Positions 7,495-16,857 are shown, counted from the first letter of the stretch. The stretch is 37,060 nt of DNA from an uncultured Oscillospiraceae bacterium (GCA_949297385.1 CASFSP010000067.1:1-37060); one strand, 5' to 3'. The notes: generated by a model from the letters alone, not told the origin. Translations and numbers: made by a program.

Positions 7495-8196
7495 TCAGTG
7501 ACCTCCGAGATAGGCTTTTTTGATGTCTTCGCTTTCGCTCAGCTGTTTGCCGGTGCCGGAAAGCACTATTCTGCCGCTTTCCAGTACATAGGCGCGGTGG
7601 GCGATGGACAGCGCCATTTCGGCGTTTTGCTCTACCAGCAGAATGGTTGTGCCCTGCCGGTGCAGCTCTTTGATTATATCAAAAATCTGCTGGACCAATA
7701 TCGGTGCCAGCCCCATGGAAGGTTCATCCAGTATCAGCAGCCTGGGCTTGCTCATCATGGCTCTGCCCATGGCCAGCATCTGCTGCTCACCGCCGGAAAG
7801 GGTGCCGGCCGGCTGGTTTTTTCTTTCTTCCAGACGGGGAAAACGCCTGTATATATCCTGTATATCCCGGGATATATCACCGCTGCGTGTAAAAGCGCCC
7901 ATTTCCAGATTTTCCTGTACGCTCATCTGCAAAAATACCCTGCGCCCCTCCGGAACATGAGCCATTCCCATGGCCGGCAGGCTGTGGCTGGGTGTTTTGG
8001 TTATGTCTTTGCCAAGAAATGTTATGCTGCCGCTTTTGGGACGCAGCAGACCGGATATGGTTTTCAGAGTGGTGGATTTTCCGGCACCGTTGGCGCCTAT
8101 AAGGGATACAATTTCCCCTTCGTTTACCTGGAAAGACAGGTTTTTGACGGCGTGGATTTTGCCGTAATATACATTCAGATTGTCTACTTTAAGCAT
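7495..8196 (-). CDS. livF: Branched-chain amino acid ABC transporter ATPase LivF
   Basis: This 233-aa ATPase has Walker A GANGAGKST, signature LSGGEQQMLAMGRAMM, Walker B LLILDEPSMGL and switch His in LLVEQNAEMAL (the LivF-specific EQN replacing EHD). The MLKVDNLNVYYGKIHAVKNLSF start and MAHVPEGRRVF segment are typical LivF. It is the last gene of the operon and overlaps livG by 8 nt. LivF and LivG form the nucleotide-binding heterodimer of the HAAT importer. Actual ligands could be Leu/Ile/Val or other compounds such as urea or amides, since this subfamily varies. Confidence 0.92.
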   Translation of the reverse strand: MLKVDNLNVYYGKIHAVKNLSFQVNEGEIVSLIGANGAGKSTTLKTISGLLRPKSGSITFLGKDITKTPSHSLPAMGMAHVPEGRRVFLQMSVQENLEMGAFTRSGDISRDIQDIYRRFPRLEERKNQPAGTLSGGEQQMLAMGRAMMSKPRLLILDEPSMGLAPILVQQIFDIIKELHRQGTTILLVEQNAEMALSIAHRAYVLESGRIVLSGTGKQLSESEDIKKAYLGGH

Positions 8197-9034
8197 TTTT
8201 CTCCTCCGCCTTTTTTCCTAAATAAGCCTCGATTACCTTCGGGTTGGATTTTATCTGCCGCGGCGTGCCTTTGGCTATTACACGACCGTAGTTGAGCACA
8301 CATATTCCTTCGCATATTCCCATAACCAGATTCATATCATGCTCTATCAGAAGTACCGCTATATCAAACTCATCGCGTATACGGCGTATGTTTTCCATCA
8401 ACCGGGCTGTTTCGGATGGATTCATACCTGCGGCCGGCTCGTCCAGCAGAAGTATTTTGGGCTGTGTTGCCAGTGCGCGAACTATTTCCAGCCTGCGCTG
8501 GTCACCGTAGGGCAGCGCTCCGGCCGGCATATGGCGCATATCGGCCATGGAGAAAAAGTCCAGCAGCTCCAGGGCCTTCCGGTCAGCCGCCTTTTCCGCC
8601 TGTGAATATCCGAAAAGATGGGTGACACTGGCGGAGAAAGAGGTTTTTATTTTGTTGTGCAGGCCCACCTTTACATTGTCCAGCACAGACATGTTGGCAA
8701 ACAGCCTGATGTTCTGAAATGTGCGGGCGATGCCCATTTTATTCACCTGAAAACTGTTTTTGCCTTTGGTGTCGTAGCCGTCCAGCAGTATTGTGCCGCG
8801 GGTGGGCTGATAAACGCTGGTCAGCAGGTTGAAAACAGTGGTTTTGCCTGCACCGTTGGGGCCGATAAGGCCGGCTATTTCACTGCGGCCTATGGTGAGG
8901 TTGAAATCTTCCACCGCAGTCAGGCCGCCGAAATCTATACCAAGATGATGAGCTTCCAGCACCGGCCTTTTATCCGCATCTTTGCGCGGCACAATGGCGT
9001 TGCTGGGAAATGGTACCATTATTCTGTCAGCCAT
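8189..9034 (-). CDS. livG: Branched-chain amino acid ABC transporter ATPase LivG
   Basis: This 281-aa ATPase carries the LivG hallmarks LGIDFGGLTAVEDFNL, Walker A GPNGAGKTT, GIARTFQNIRLF, signature LPYGDQRRLEIVRAL, Walker B ILLLDEPAAGMNP and switch LLIEHDMNLVM. The signature loop has Asp (YGDQRR) where Gln is more common. There is an N-terminal extension of about 25 residues before the domain; a shorter form starting at an internal codon cannot be excluded. It overlaps livM by 8 nt. Confidence 0.92.
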   Translation of the reverse strand: MADRIMVPFPSNAIVPRKDADKRPVLEAHHLGIDFGGLTAVEDFNLTIGRSEIAGLIGPNGAGKTTVFNLLTSVYQPTRGTILLDGYDTKGKNSFQVNKMGIARTFQNIRLFANMSVLDNVKVGLHNKIKTSFSASVTHLFGYSQAEKAADRKALELLDFFSMADMRHMPAGALPYGDQRRLEIVRALATQPKILLLDEPAAGMNPSETARLMENIRRIRDEFDIAVLLIEHDMNLVMGICEGICVLNYGRVIAKGTPRQIKSNPKVIEAYLGKKAEEKNA

Positions 9035-10046
9035 TATTCTGCCCCTCCTTTTTATATCTGAAATATTTTACTGCCCTTGACCGCAGGCGCCTGGGAGACA
9101 GGGTGTGTCTCAAAAGCATAAATTTTTCACTGGTGCCCAGTATCATCATAACAATAAGGGCCAGTGCGTATATCAGCATGCGGTAATCTGCCAGGGCGCG
9201 CATGCTTTCGGGCAAAACTGTTATCAGCGCAGCGGCTATAACGCTTCCGCGCACACTGCCCATGCCGCCCAGTACCACCATAACCAGTATTTCTATGGAT
9301 TTGTTGTAGTCAAAGGTAGAGGCGGAGAGTATTGACACACTGCTTCCGTACAAAACTCCGGCAACGCCGGCAAAAAATGCCGACAGGCTGAAAACCAGCA
9401 GTTTGTAACCGTTGGCGTTTATGCCCACCGAAGAAGCGGCGATGGCATTTTCGCGCAGTGACATTATGGCGCGGCCGTGCTTTGAATCAGCCAGGTTAAG
9501 GATTACAAACAATGTCAGTATAACAGCGGCAAAACCTGCCGTAAAGGTGGCGTCCTGCGGAGTGCCTTTCAGGCCGGAAGCTCCGCCGGTGAAGTTGAGA
9601 TTGATTATAACGCTGCGCAGTATCTCGCCAAATGCCAGTGTAACTATTGCCAGATAGTCGCCTTTCAGGCGCAGTACCGGTATGCCTACCAGCAGTCCGA
9701 ACAGCGCCGCGCACAGTCCGCCCACCAGCATTGCCAGCGGAAAACGCACTGCCGCAGGCAAAATTTCCTTGAACCTGATGGCAAACAGACACCCTGCATA
9801 GGCTCCTACCGACATAAAACCGGCATGTCCCAGTGACAACTCGCCCAGAAAGCCGATTACAAGGTTTAAAGATACTGCCAGTATTACATTTATGCATATA
9901 GGTACCAGCAGACTGGAAAAGTGCCTGGTAAGATTGTCTGTGATGTCCATTATCTGAACCGCAGCAAAAAACGAAAAACATATAAGGTAGGTAACAAGGT
10001 TTTTTCGGCTTGTTTTTTTCATGCTTTGAAATATATTCTTTTTCAT
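9027..10046 (-). CDS. livM: Branched-chain amino acid ABC transporter permease LivM
   Basis: This 339-aa permease has the LivM landmarks: LLVPICINVILAVSLNLVIGFLGELSLGHAGFMSVGAYAG, IPVLRLKGDYLAIVTLAFGEI, and the coupling region GRAIMSLRENAIAASSVGINANGYKLLVF. A lysine-rich N-terminus precedes the first helix. It pairs with LivH to form the membrane channel and starts nine bases after the livH stop. Confidence 0.92.
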   Translation of the reverse strand: MKKNIFQSMKKTSRKNLVTYLICFSFFAAVQIMDITDNLTRHFSSLLVPICINVILAVSLNLVIGFLGELSLGHAGFMSVGAYAGCLFAIRFKEILPAAVRFPLAMLVGGLCAALFGLLVGIPVLRLKGDYLAIVTLAFGEILRSVIINLNFTGGASGLKGTPQDATFTAGFAAVILTLFVILNLADSKHGRAIMSLRENAIAASSVGINANGYKLLVFSLSAFFAGVAGVLYGSSVSILSASTFDYNKSIEILVMVVLGGMGSVRGSVIAAALITVLPESMRALADYRMLIYALALIVMMILGTSEKFMLLRHTLSPRRLRSRAVKYFRYKKEGQNNG

Positions 10047-10055
10047 ATGCCCTCC

Positions 10056-10931
10056 CTAAACTTTTTCATTTGTCTTTTTGCCCAGAAGCCCTGTGGGCTT
10101 TATCAGCAGTACTGCAATCAGGACGCCGAAAACAATGGCGTCAGACAGTTCGGTTGATATATAGGCCTTGGCCATGTTTTCTATAACTCCCAGCAGTATA
10201 CCGCCCAGCATGGCGCCGGGGATGCTGCCTATACCGCCGAAAACAGCTGCAACAAAGGCTTTGATGCCGGGCATGGAGCCGGAATAAGGGCCTACAAAAC
10301 CATATGTAAGGCCGTAAAAGCTGCCGGCCACGCTGGCCAGGGCACTGCCGATGGCAAAGGTGATTGTAATGGTGCGGTTCACGCTGATACCCATAAGCTC
10401 TGCGGCTTGCTTGTCTTCTGAAACGGCACGCATGGCTTTGCCCATTCTGGTTTTGGATATAAACAGCGTAAGGGCGATCATTATTACGACGGTCACCGCC
10501 ATTGTCACCAAGCTTTCGCCTTTTATTGTAAGCTGCCCTATGGCTATCGGAGACAGGGATATAAATTTGGGAAAGCTTCTCTGGTTGGTGCCAAATATCA
10601 GCTGCGCCAGGCTTTGCAGGAAGTAGCTGACACCGATGGCAGTGATAAGCACCGAAAGGGGAGGTGCACTGCGAAGTGGTTTATAGGCTATTCTTTCCAC
10701 CAGCACGCCCACTGTCACGCAGACGACCACGCTGGCCAGCACACCCACCGCAGGGTGTACACCCATGTTGGTGATGAAGACCACGCAGGTGAAAGCGCCC
10801 ACCATTATAATATCTCCGTGGGCGAAGTTGAGCATTTTGGCGATGCCGTAAACCATGGTATACCCCAGGGCTATCAGCGCATATATGCTGCCAAGGCTCA
10901 GGCCGCTGATAAGGTTGGAAAGAAAGTTCAT
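10056..10931 (-). CDS. livH: Branched-chain amino acid ABC transporter permease LivH
   Basis: This 291-aa permease opens with MNFLSNLISGLSLGSIYALIALGYTMVYGIAKMLNFAHGD, the LivH signature, and has the coupling loop MGKAMRAVSEDKQAAELMGISVNR and the FGGIGSIPGAMLGG motif. ATG 10931 has GGAG eight bases upstream; a GTG three codons earlier overlaps that site and is less likely. It is separated from livJ by a 75-nt gap containing a GC-rich hairpin. Confidence 0.92.
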   Translation of the reverse strand: MNFLSNLISGLSLGSIYALIALGYTMVYGIAKMLNFAHGDIIMVGAFTCVVFITNMGVHPAVGVLASVVVCVTVGVLVERIAYKPLRSAPPLSVLITAIGVSYFLQSLAQLIFGTNQRSFPKFISLSPIAIGQLTIKGESLVTMAVTVVIMIALTLFISKTRMGKAMRAVSEDKQAAELMGISVNRTITITFAIGSALASVAGSFYGLTYGFVGPYSGSMPGIKAFVAAVFGGIGSIPGAMLGGILLGVIENMAKAYISTELSDAIVFGVLIAVLLIKPTGLLGKKTNEKV

Positions 10932-10956
10932 AATATACACTCCGTATCATAAAGTT

Positions 10957-10985
10957 GGAAAATCCGGGCGGTGATTTCCCGCCCG
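10957..10985 (-). terminator. Intercistronic hairpin (attenuator) between livJ and livH
   Basis: CGGGCGG (10965-10971) pairs with CCGCCCG (10979-10985). Read on the minus strand the stem is followed by only four Ts, so it should act as a leaky terminator or an mRNA-protecting stem. Either would leave more binding-protein mRNA than permease mRNA. Confidence 0.6.
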
Positions 10986-11006
10986 AATTTATTTTGTTTT
11001 CGTGAT

Positions 11007-12170
11007 TTAAGCCGTGTAATCTTCGTATGTTACATAGGCTCCGTCTTTTATAACAACAGCTGTGGCCTCTTTGTTGGGCTCACCGTCTGCTGTCCACTGC
11101 ATTGTGCCTGTTACACCTTCTACTGTTATCTGTGTCATGGCAGCTATCATTTTTTCATTGAATGTTTCGTCATCGGTTTCAACACCGGCTGTTTTAAAGG
11201 CTTCTACTATTGCGTATACAGCATCGTAGGCATCAGCTGCAAACTGGTCCGGAACTGCATTGTATTTTGCTTTGTACCGGTTTACAAAAGAAGCTACATT
11301 TTCTTTTGTGGAAGATGCAGCAAAGGGAGTAAGGAGAATAACACCTTCGGTGAGGTGCTGGTTTTCCCGGCCGATTTTTTCCAGTATGCCGTCCATACCG
11401 TCAACGCCGAAGAACACCACATCCAGGCCCATGCTATCTGCCTGTGTCAACACATATGCGGCCTGCTGTGCGTAAAAAGGCATAAACAGAAGGTCAGCAC
11501 CGCTGTTTTTTACAGCCTGCAACTGTACGGAAAAGTCCTGATTGGACTGGTCTGTAAAAGCCTGGGTTGTTACAACTTCAAGGCCTACTTCTTCGGCTGT
11601 TGCTGCAAAGTTTTCGTATATGCCGACAGAATAGTCGTTGGATTTTTCGTAAAGGATGGCTACTTTGCTGCCCACATTGTTGTCTTTGATGAACTTGGCG
11701 GCGTATTTGCCCTGGTCAGGGTCCTGGAAGCATACGCGGAATCCGTTGTCATACTGTGTGCATTCTTTCTGGGAACCGGAGGGCGTGAGCATCAGCAAGC
11801 CGTCTTTGTATGCCTCTTCGCTGACTGCAATACATGCGCCGGAGGTAGTTCCGCCCAGGGATACATTCATGCCGTCGTCCATGAGGGACGCATAGGCTGA
11901 AACCGCCTGCTGGGGGTCTGCCTGGTCGTCTTCAACCCTTACATATACGGTGTAACCGTTGACACCGCCGGCGGCGTTTATCTCTTCCATAGCCAGTTCT
12001 GCACCTTGCTTAACTGATGTGCCGTAGGTGGCGTAATCGCCGGTCAGCGGACCGCTGCCGCCGATGTACAAAACTTTGCCGTCAGCTTGGGAATCAGAGT
12101 TGCCGGAGCAGGCGGTAAGCATACCGCAGGCCATGACGCCTGTCATAAAAACACTTAAAAACTTTTTCAT
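11007..12170 (-). CDS. livJ: Branched-chain amino acid-type substrate-binding lipoprotein
   Basis: This 387-aa type I periplasmic-binding protein has a lipoprotein signal ending in MLTAC (Cys21) and then the Leu/Ile/Val-binding fold: IGGSGPLTGDYATYGTSVKQGAELAMEEINAAGGVNGY, the VSLGGTTSGACIAVSEE ligand segment and the DAYDAVYAIVEAF stretch. The start is MKKFLS at 12170, with GAGGTG at a normal distance; an in-frame extension to 12230 would bury the signal peptide. It is first in the liv operon. Specificity could be an amino acid other than Leu/Ile/Val. Confidence 0.9.
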   Translation of the reverse strand: MKKFLSVFMTGVMACGMLTACSGNSDSQADGKVLYIGGSGPLTGDYATYGTSVKQGAELAMEEINAAGGVNGYTVYVRVEDDQADPQQAVSAYASLMDDGMNVSLGGTTSGACIAVSEEAYKDGLLMLTPSGSQKECTQYDNGFRVCFQDPDQGKYAAKFIKDNNVGSKVAILYEKSNDYSVGIYENFAATAEEVGLEVVTTQAFTDQSNQDFSVQLQAVKNSGADLLFMPFYAQQAAYVLTQADSMGLDVVFFGVDGMDGILEKIGRENQHLTEGVILLTPFAASSTKENVASFVNRYKAKYNAVPDQFAADAYDAVYAIVEAFKTAGVETDDETFNEKMIAAMTQITVEGVTGTMQWTADGEPNKEATAVVIKDGAYVTYEDYTA

Positions 12171-12246
12171 TTTTACACCTCGTAATAAAACATATAACTG
12201 AAAATTTGTTGTGGCTGTCCGCATCAACACCGGTTTTGATGCGGAT

Positions 12247-12276
12247 TATATAAAAACGGTTTCCCGCTTTTGACAA
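12247..12276 (-). promoter_or_regulatory. Promoter of the liv operon
   Basis: On the minus strand, TTGTCA (12271-12276), 18 bases, TATATA (12247-12252; TATAAT overlaps two bases on). It lies just downstream of the preceding gene's terminator and about 75 bp ahead of livJ. No T-box or riboswitch is visible in the short leader. Confidence 0.6.
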
Positions 12277-12277
12277 A

Positions 12278-12314
12278 TAAAAATGCGGCTGTACCTCCAA
12301 AGAAGTACAGCCGC
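12278..12314 (-). terminator. Terminator of the 79-aa membrane protein gene
   Basis: A perfect 10-bp stem, GCGGCTGTAC (12285-12294) with GTACAGCCGC (12305-12314), is followed on the minus strand by ATTTTTATTT. Confidence 0.85.
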
Positions 12315-12333
12315 GGCAATTTTAAACTGCTGC

Positions 12334-12573
12334 CTATAATCGCAATACTTTTTTGGTACTTATCCTGTTGTCGCCTGTAATAATAATGACAACGCAAATA
12401 ATGACGCTGACAACAGCGCCCAGAGCGATAACAGATATTAGTGCCAAAACAAAAGCGCATGCCGACGCAAGGCAGGCATACGCAAAGTATTCAACCATGG
12501 CATGGGAAGAGCAGGCGTGCATACAGGCGCCTCCGAAAGCATTATTGTATGAATAAAATCTTGCTGCTTTCAT
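12334..12573 (-). CDS. Small cysteine-rich membrane protein, unknown function
   Basis: This 79-aa protein has a short polar N-terminus with CMHACSSH (residues 17-24), two more cysteines in the ACLASACAF stretch, then a long hydrophobic region to about residue 66 that could form one long or two short helices, ending in a basic tail. I do not recognise a family. Evidence that it is real: a GGAGGAGC ribosome site, a consensus promoter with an overlapping inverted repeat, and its own strong terminator, making it an independent transcription unit. The paired Cys/His residues could bind a metal or undergo thiol chemistry; that is inference. Confidence 0.7.
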   Translation of the reverse strand: MKAARFYSYNNAFGGACMHACSSHAMVEYFAYACLASACAFVLALISVIALGAVVSVIICVVIIITGDNRISTKKVLRL

Positions 12574-12605
12574 CTTTTGCTCCTCCTTTGTGTTTGTTGT
12601 GTGTT

Positions 12606-12650
12606 ATTATAATGCGGCTTCACAAAGTTGTCAACAAAAAAACAACTTTG
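12606..12650 (-). promoter_or_regulatory. Consensus promoter with overlapping operator-like inverted repeat
   Basis: On the minus strand, TTGACA (12629-12634), 17 bases, TATAAT (12606-12611) matches the sigma-A consensus exactly. A perfect 9-bp inverted repeat, CAAAGTTGT (12623-12631) and ACAACTTTG (12642-12650), overlaps the -35 with half-site centres 19 bp apart, about two helical turns. This fits a dimeric repressor or activator site. Confidence 0.75.
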
Positions 12651-12730
12651 TAATTTTTTATTGTAAAATACTACAATTTTTCAATAAAAGGCTTTATATT
12701 TTTTATATTTTGCACAAAACATAAAACTCT

Positions 12731-12771
12731 ACTTAAAAAATAAAAGACCCTTTCCGTAGAAAAGGTCTTTT
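12731..12771 (-). terminator. lepA terminator
   Basis: AAAAGACC (12742-12749) pairs with GGTCTTTT (12764-12771), followed on the minus strand by TTTTATTTTTT. Confidence 0.85.
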
Positions 12772-12784
12772 GAAAAATTATAAA

Positions 12785-14584
12785 TCAGTCCAGTTTCAGA
12801 ACAGCTGTGAATGCTTCGCTGGGGACTTCTACCGTGCCCAGCTGGCGCATTTTTTTCTTGCCCTCTTTCTGTTTTTCCAGCAGTTTTTTCTTTCTGGTTA
12901 TGTCGCCGCCGTAACATTTGGCAAGTACATCCTTGCGCATGGCCTTGACGGTTTCACGGGCGATAACCTTGCCGCCGATGGCCGCCTGAATGGGTATTTC
13001 AAACAGCTGGCGCGGAATGTTTTCTTTCAGTTTTTCGGCAATTTTTCTGCCGCGCTCGTAAGCTTTGTCCGCGTGGACAATCAGCGACAGAGCATCCACG
13101 ATTTCTCCGTTGAGCATGATGTCCAGGCGCACCAGTTTGGATGGGGCGAACTCTTTGAATTCATATTCGTAGCTGGCGTAGCCCTTGCTGCGGCTTTTTA
13201 TGGAGTCAAAAAAGTCGTATACAATTTCGCCCAGGGGCAGTTCGTAGTGCAGGTCAACCCTGGTTTCGTCCAGATATTTCATGTCGCGGAATACGCCTCT
13301 GCGCTCCTGGCACAGTTCCATAAGTCCGCCCACAAAATCCTTGGGGGTATATATATGCGCATCCACCATCGGCTCTTCGCTTTTTACTATCTTGGCCGGG
13401 TCGGGGTAGTTGGTGGGGTTGTCTATCATCAGCTGGCTGCCGTCGGACAAAGTCAGGCGGTATTCAACGCTGGGGGCGGTGGTGACCAGATCCAGGTCAA
13501 ATTCCCTTTCCAGCCTTTCGATGATTATTTCCAGGTGCAGCAGACCCAGAAAACCGCAGCGGAAGCCAAAGCCCAGCGCCACACTGGTTTCCGGTTCGAA
13601 CACCAGGGAGGCGTCATTCAGCTGCAATTTGTCCAGCGCATCGCGCAGGTCGCCGTATCTGGCGCCGTCTGCCGGGTATATACCGCAGTACACCATAGGG
13701 GTAACTTTTTTATAGCCTGGCAGCGGCCGCGGGGCAGGGTTTTCTGCCAGGGTGACGGTGTCGCCCACGCGGGTATCCTGTACGCTTTTTATGCTGGCGG
13801 TGATGTAGCCAACCTCACCGGCGGACAGAGTCCGGCAGGGCACCATATCGCGGGCGCCCATGCGGCCTATCTCCACCACATCAAATTCGGCACCGGTCTG
13901 CATCATGCGTATGCGCTGGCCGGCTTTCAGAGTGCCGTCCATAACCCTGACATACACGATAACGCCTTTGTATGCGTCATAATAGCTGTCAAAAATAAGG
14001 GCTGTCAGCGGCCGGTCAGCATCGCCTTTGGGCGCAGGTATATCGGTGACTATTCTTTCCAGCACATCTTCTATACCTATACCCATTTTGGCGCTTATTC
14101 TGGGCGCATCAAGGCATGGGATACCTATTATATCTTCCACTTCGTTGGCAATTCTGTCTGGCTCGGCGCTGGGCAGGTCTATTTTGTTCAGCACCGGAAG
14201 CAGTTCCAGGTTGTGCTCCACCGCCATATAGGTGTTGGCCAGTGTCTGGGCCTCGATACCCTGGGAGGCGTCCACCACCAAAATGGCTCCTTCGCAGGCG
14301 GCCAGACTGCGGCTGACCTCATAGCCGAAGTCCACATGGCCGGGGGTGTCTATAAGATTGAATTCGTACTGCTGACCGTCCTTTGCGGTGTAGTTCAGCG
14401 TTACGGCGCGGGCTTTTATGGTTATACCGCGCTCGCGTTCTATATCCATGTTGTCCAGCAGCTGCTCTTCCATCAGCCTTTTTTCCACCGAACCGGTCTT
14501 TTCCAGCAGGCGGTCGGCCAGTGTGCTTTTGCCGTGGTCAATATGGGCGATTATGCAGAAATTGCGTATATTTTCCTGTTTCAA
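12785..14584 (-). CDS. lepA: Elongation factor 4 (back-translocating GTPase LepA)
   Basis: This 599-aa translational GTPase has the standard LepA length. G1 is AHIDHGKST, switch I ends in ERGITIKA, G3 is DTPGH, G4 NKID. The LepA-specific C-terminal domain is seen in [25 protein letters not shown] and the ending [37 protein letters not shown]. It acts on ribosomes, remobilising stalled or mistranslocated complexes and helping assembly. The start is TTG at 14584 with GGAGG six bases upstream. It is monocistronic here; the usual partner hemN/hrcA genes are not adjacent. Confidence 0.97.
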   Translation of the reverse strand: MKQENIRNFCIIAHIDHGKSTLADRLLEKTGSVEKRLMEEQLLDNMDIERERGITIKARAVTLNYTAKDGQQYEFNLIDTPGHVDFGYEVSRSLAACEGAILVVDASQGIEAQTLANTYMAVEHNLELLPVLNKIDLPSAEPDRIANEVEDIIGIPCLDAPRISAKMGIGIEDVLERIVTDIPAPKGDADRPLTALIFDSYYDAYKGVIVYVRVMDGTLKAGQRIRMMQTGAEFDVVEIGRMGARDMVPCRTLSAGEVGYITASIKSVQDTRVGDTVTLAENPAPRPLPGYKKVTPMVYCGIYPADGARYGDLRDALDKLQLNDASLVFEPETSVALGFGFRCGFLGLLHLEIIIERLEREFDLDLVTTAPSVEYRLTLSDGSQLMIDNPTNYPDPAKIVKSEEPMVDAHIYTPKDFVGGLMELCQERRGVFRDMKYLDETRVDLHYELPLGEIVYDFFDSIKSRSKGYASYEYEFKEFAPSKLVRLDIMLNGEIVDALSLIVHADKAYERGRKIAEKLKENIPRQLFEIPIQAAIGGKVIARETVKAMRKDVLAKCYGGDITRKKKLLEKQKEGKKKMRQLGTVEVPSEAFTAVLKLD

Positions 14585-14989
14585 TTCTTTCCTCCGTTTA
14601 TGGAAATTACATTACTCTTTATTTTAACATATATAATTAAAAAATAAAATACAAATTTTGTCCTGCTTGCCCTGAGTTTACAGCGAGGCAGTATTATAGG
14701 GGCGCAGGATATGTTGCGATAAAGCTGAAAATGCTATGTGTTCAGCGGAGTATATTATTTTTTATCTGTTTCATATTATTCATGCAGGAACAAAGCCATG
14801 CAGTGGCTGTTTAGGTATACAAATGAGGCGGTATATACTGCTTTGATTTCATAACGGCGATCTATCTTCCGCCTATATGGTCAAAGTATTACAGACCGAC
14901 GGATTGTGTGTATAATGTAAGATTTGTGCAATTTTCACATATATACAAAAATTGTGGGAGAAAGAAAACATATAAAATCGTTGTCCGTA
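14585..14989. other. 405-bp intergenic stretch without a recognisable gene
   Basis: Apart from the lepA ribosome site at its left edge, this A/T-rich stretch between divergent genes shows no ORF with a credible ribosome site, no tRNA, no riboswitch and no convincing hairpin terminator. It probably holds the lepA promoter. Confidence 0.5.
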
Positions 14990-15018
14990 TTGACAAAATA
15001 AGGTGTATAAAAGATAAT
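14990..15018 (+). promoter_or_regulatory. Promoter of the CoA-disulfide reductase gene
   Basis: TTGACA (14990-14995), 17 bases, GATAAT (15013-15018), about 39 bp before the start codon. Confidence 0.75.
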
Positions 15019-15056
15019 ATAATTATCAAAACCGCATAAAACGGAGGTTATAAAAT

Positions 15057-16748
15057 ATGAGATATGTAATTGTAGGCGGTGTTGCCGGCGGCGCCGGTGC
15101 GGCTGCCAGACTGAGAAGGCTGGACGAACAGGCAGAGATTATCATGCTGGAAAAAGGCGAGTTTATCTCCTTTGCCAACTGCGGCCTGCCTTACTACATC
15201 AGCGGTGTTATCGCCGAAAAGGAAAAACTGCTGGTGCAGACACCGGCCAGCTTTACCGGAAGATTCAATGTTGATGTGAGAATTTTTTCCGAAGTTGTTT
15301 CTGTGGACGGCGCAAACAAAACCGTACATGTGAAAAATCATGCAGACGGCACAGAATATGACCTGTCCTATGACGAACTGGTCCTGTCACCCGGTGCGGT
15401 ACCGGTAATTCCGCCCATGACCATAAGCAAGGAAATGCCTGTGTTCACACTGCGCAACATCCCGGACACATATGCAATAAAGGATTTTATCGATGAGAAA
15501 AAACCGGCTACTGCCTGTGTTATCGGCGGCGGCTTTATCGGTGTTGAAGTGGCTGAAAACCTGAAAGAGGCCGGCATAGATGTGACCATTGTGGAGGCCG
15601 GCGACCACATTATGCCCAATATTGACATGGATATGGCCCACGGTCTGCACGGCCATGTAAGGGCAAAGGGCGTAACCCTGGCTCTGGGCAAGCTGGCAAA
15701 AGAAATTGCCGCTGACGGCGTTGTACTGGCAGACGGCGGCTTTGTGCCCTGCGATATGGTTGTGCTGTCCATCGGTGTAAAACCTGCCACAGCATTCCTG
15801 GCCGGCAGCGGTGTGGAACTGGGCAAGCGCGGTGAAATTATCGTGGACGAATATCTGCACACCAATGTGGACGGCATATGGGCAGTGGGCGACGCCATAG
15901 GCGTAAAGAATTTTGTCAGCGGCGAACATTCTGTTATTCCATTGGCAGGTCCTGCCAACAAACAGGCCAGGCTGGTGGCTGACAACATCAAAGGCAGAAA
16001 GACAAAATATAAAGGTACTCAGGGTACCAGCATTGCCAAAGTGTTTGATATGACAGTGGCTTCCACAGGCCTGAGCGAAAAAGATTGTCAGCGCCTGGGC
16101 ATAGATTATCACAAATCCTTCTCCGCCACCAACAGCCACGCCGCATACTATCCGGGCCCGGAGATGATGAGCGTGAAACTGCTGTACACCAAAGGCGAAG
16201 GCAAAGTGCTGGGCGGACAGATTGTGGGTTATTCCGGCGTTGACAAACGCATTGATATACTGGCTGTTGCCATCAGGGCAGGTATGACAGTGTTTGACCT
16301 GCATGAACTGGAACTGGCATACGCACCACCGTTCTCATCTGCAAAAGACCCGATAAACATGGCCGGTTATGTGGGCGAAAATGTGGTGCTGGGCGAAAGC
16401 AAGGTGGCCACTTTTGAACAGGTACTGGCTATGGGTGACGAAGTGACAAAACTGGATGTGCGTACCGAAGCAGAATGTGAAAGAGGTATGGTGCCCGGCT
16501 TTATCAACATTCCTCTGCATCTGCTGAGACAAAGATACACAGAGCTGGACAAATCCAAACCGGTTTATATTCATTGCCAGAGCGGTCTGCGCGCCTATGT
16601 GGCAGAAAGAATTCTGTCCAACCTGGGCTATGACTGCTACAATATATTTGGTTCCTGGATGTGGTACACCATGTGGCAGGCTGATATAAAGGCTACTGCC
16701 GCAGAAGGTGAAAAGACATTCAACTGCGCCCGTCCCGAACTGGGCTGA
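15057..16748 (+). CDS. CoA-disulfide reductase with C-terminal rhodanese domain
   Basis: This is a 563-aa fusion. Residues 1-450 are a class III pyridine-nucleotide disulfide oxidoreductase: FAD motif GGVAGGAGAAAR (7-18), single active-site Cys42 in FANCGLPYYIS, NAD(P)H motif VIGGGFIGVEVAENL, second FAD motif GIWAVGDAIG. Residues about 460-563 are a rhodanese domain with Cys507 in HCQSGLRAY. Such CoADR-RHD proteins reduce CoA disulfide or polysulfide/persulfide and can act as NADH oxidases, supporting thiol and sulfane-sulfur balance. It has GGAGG at 15043-15047 and is monocistronic with its own promoter and terminator. The LysR and glutaredoxin-like genes close by suggest a local redox theme. 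Confidence 0.9.
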   Translation: MRYVIVGGVAGGAGAAARLRRLDEQAEIIMLEKGEFISFANCGLPYYISGVIAEKEKLLVQTPASFTGRFNVDVRIFSEVVSVDGANKTVHVKNHADGTEYDLSYDELVLSPGAVPVIPPMTISKEMPVFTLRNIPDTYAIKDFIDEKKPATACVIGGGFIGVEVAENLKEAGIDVTIVEAGDHIMPNIDMDMAHGLHGHVRAKGVTLALGKLAKEIAADGVVLADGGFVPCDMVVLSIGVKPATAFLAGSGVELGKRGEIIVDEYLHTNVDGIWAVGDAIGVKNFVSGEHSVIPLAGPANKQARLVADNIKGRKTKYKGTQGTSIAKVFDMTVASTGLSEKDCQRLGIDYHKSFSATNSHAAYYPGPEMMSVKLLYTKGEGKVLGGQIVGYSGVDKRIDILAVAIRAGMTVFDLHELELAYAPPFSSAKDPINMAGYVGENVVLGESKVATFEQVLAMGDEVTKLDVRTEAECERGMVPGFINIPLHLLRQRYTELDKSKPVYIHCQSGLRAYVAERILSNLGYDCYNIFGSWMWYTMWQADIKATAAEGEKTFNCARPELG

Positions 16749-16766
16749 TTTTTACAGCAAAATAAT

Positions 16767-16796
16767 AAAACCCCGGAGAAATCCGGGGTTTTGTTT
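16767..16796 (+). terminator. Terminator after the CoA-disulfide reductase gene
   Basis: AAAACCCCGGA (16767-16777), loop GAAA, TCCGGGGTTTT (16782-16792). Confidence 0.9.
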
Positions 16797-16857
16797 ATGT
16801 GATACAAAAAAGAAATATATTTTTTTACATGGTAGAAAGTATGCGGCAGATGGGCGG

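Noticed and set aside
12623-12650. The CAAAGTTGT inverted repeat as a plus-strand terminator
   Set aside because: T-rich sequence follows, but there is no plus-strand gene upstream and the repeat sits on the -35 of a consensus promoter, so an operator is the simpler reading.
12770-14647. 625-codon open frame on the plus strand opposite lepA
   Set aside because: It mirrors lepA codon structure, has no known motif and lacks a ribosome site; lepA is certain.
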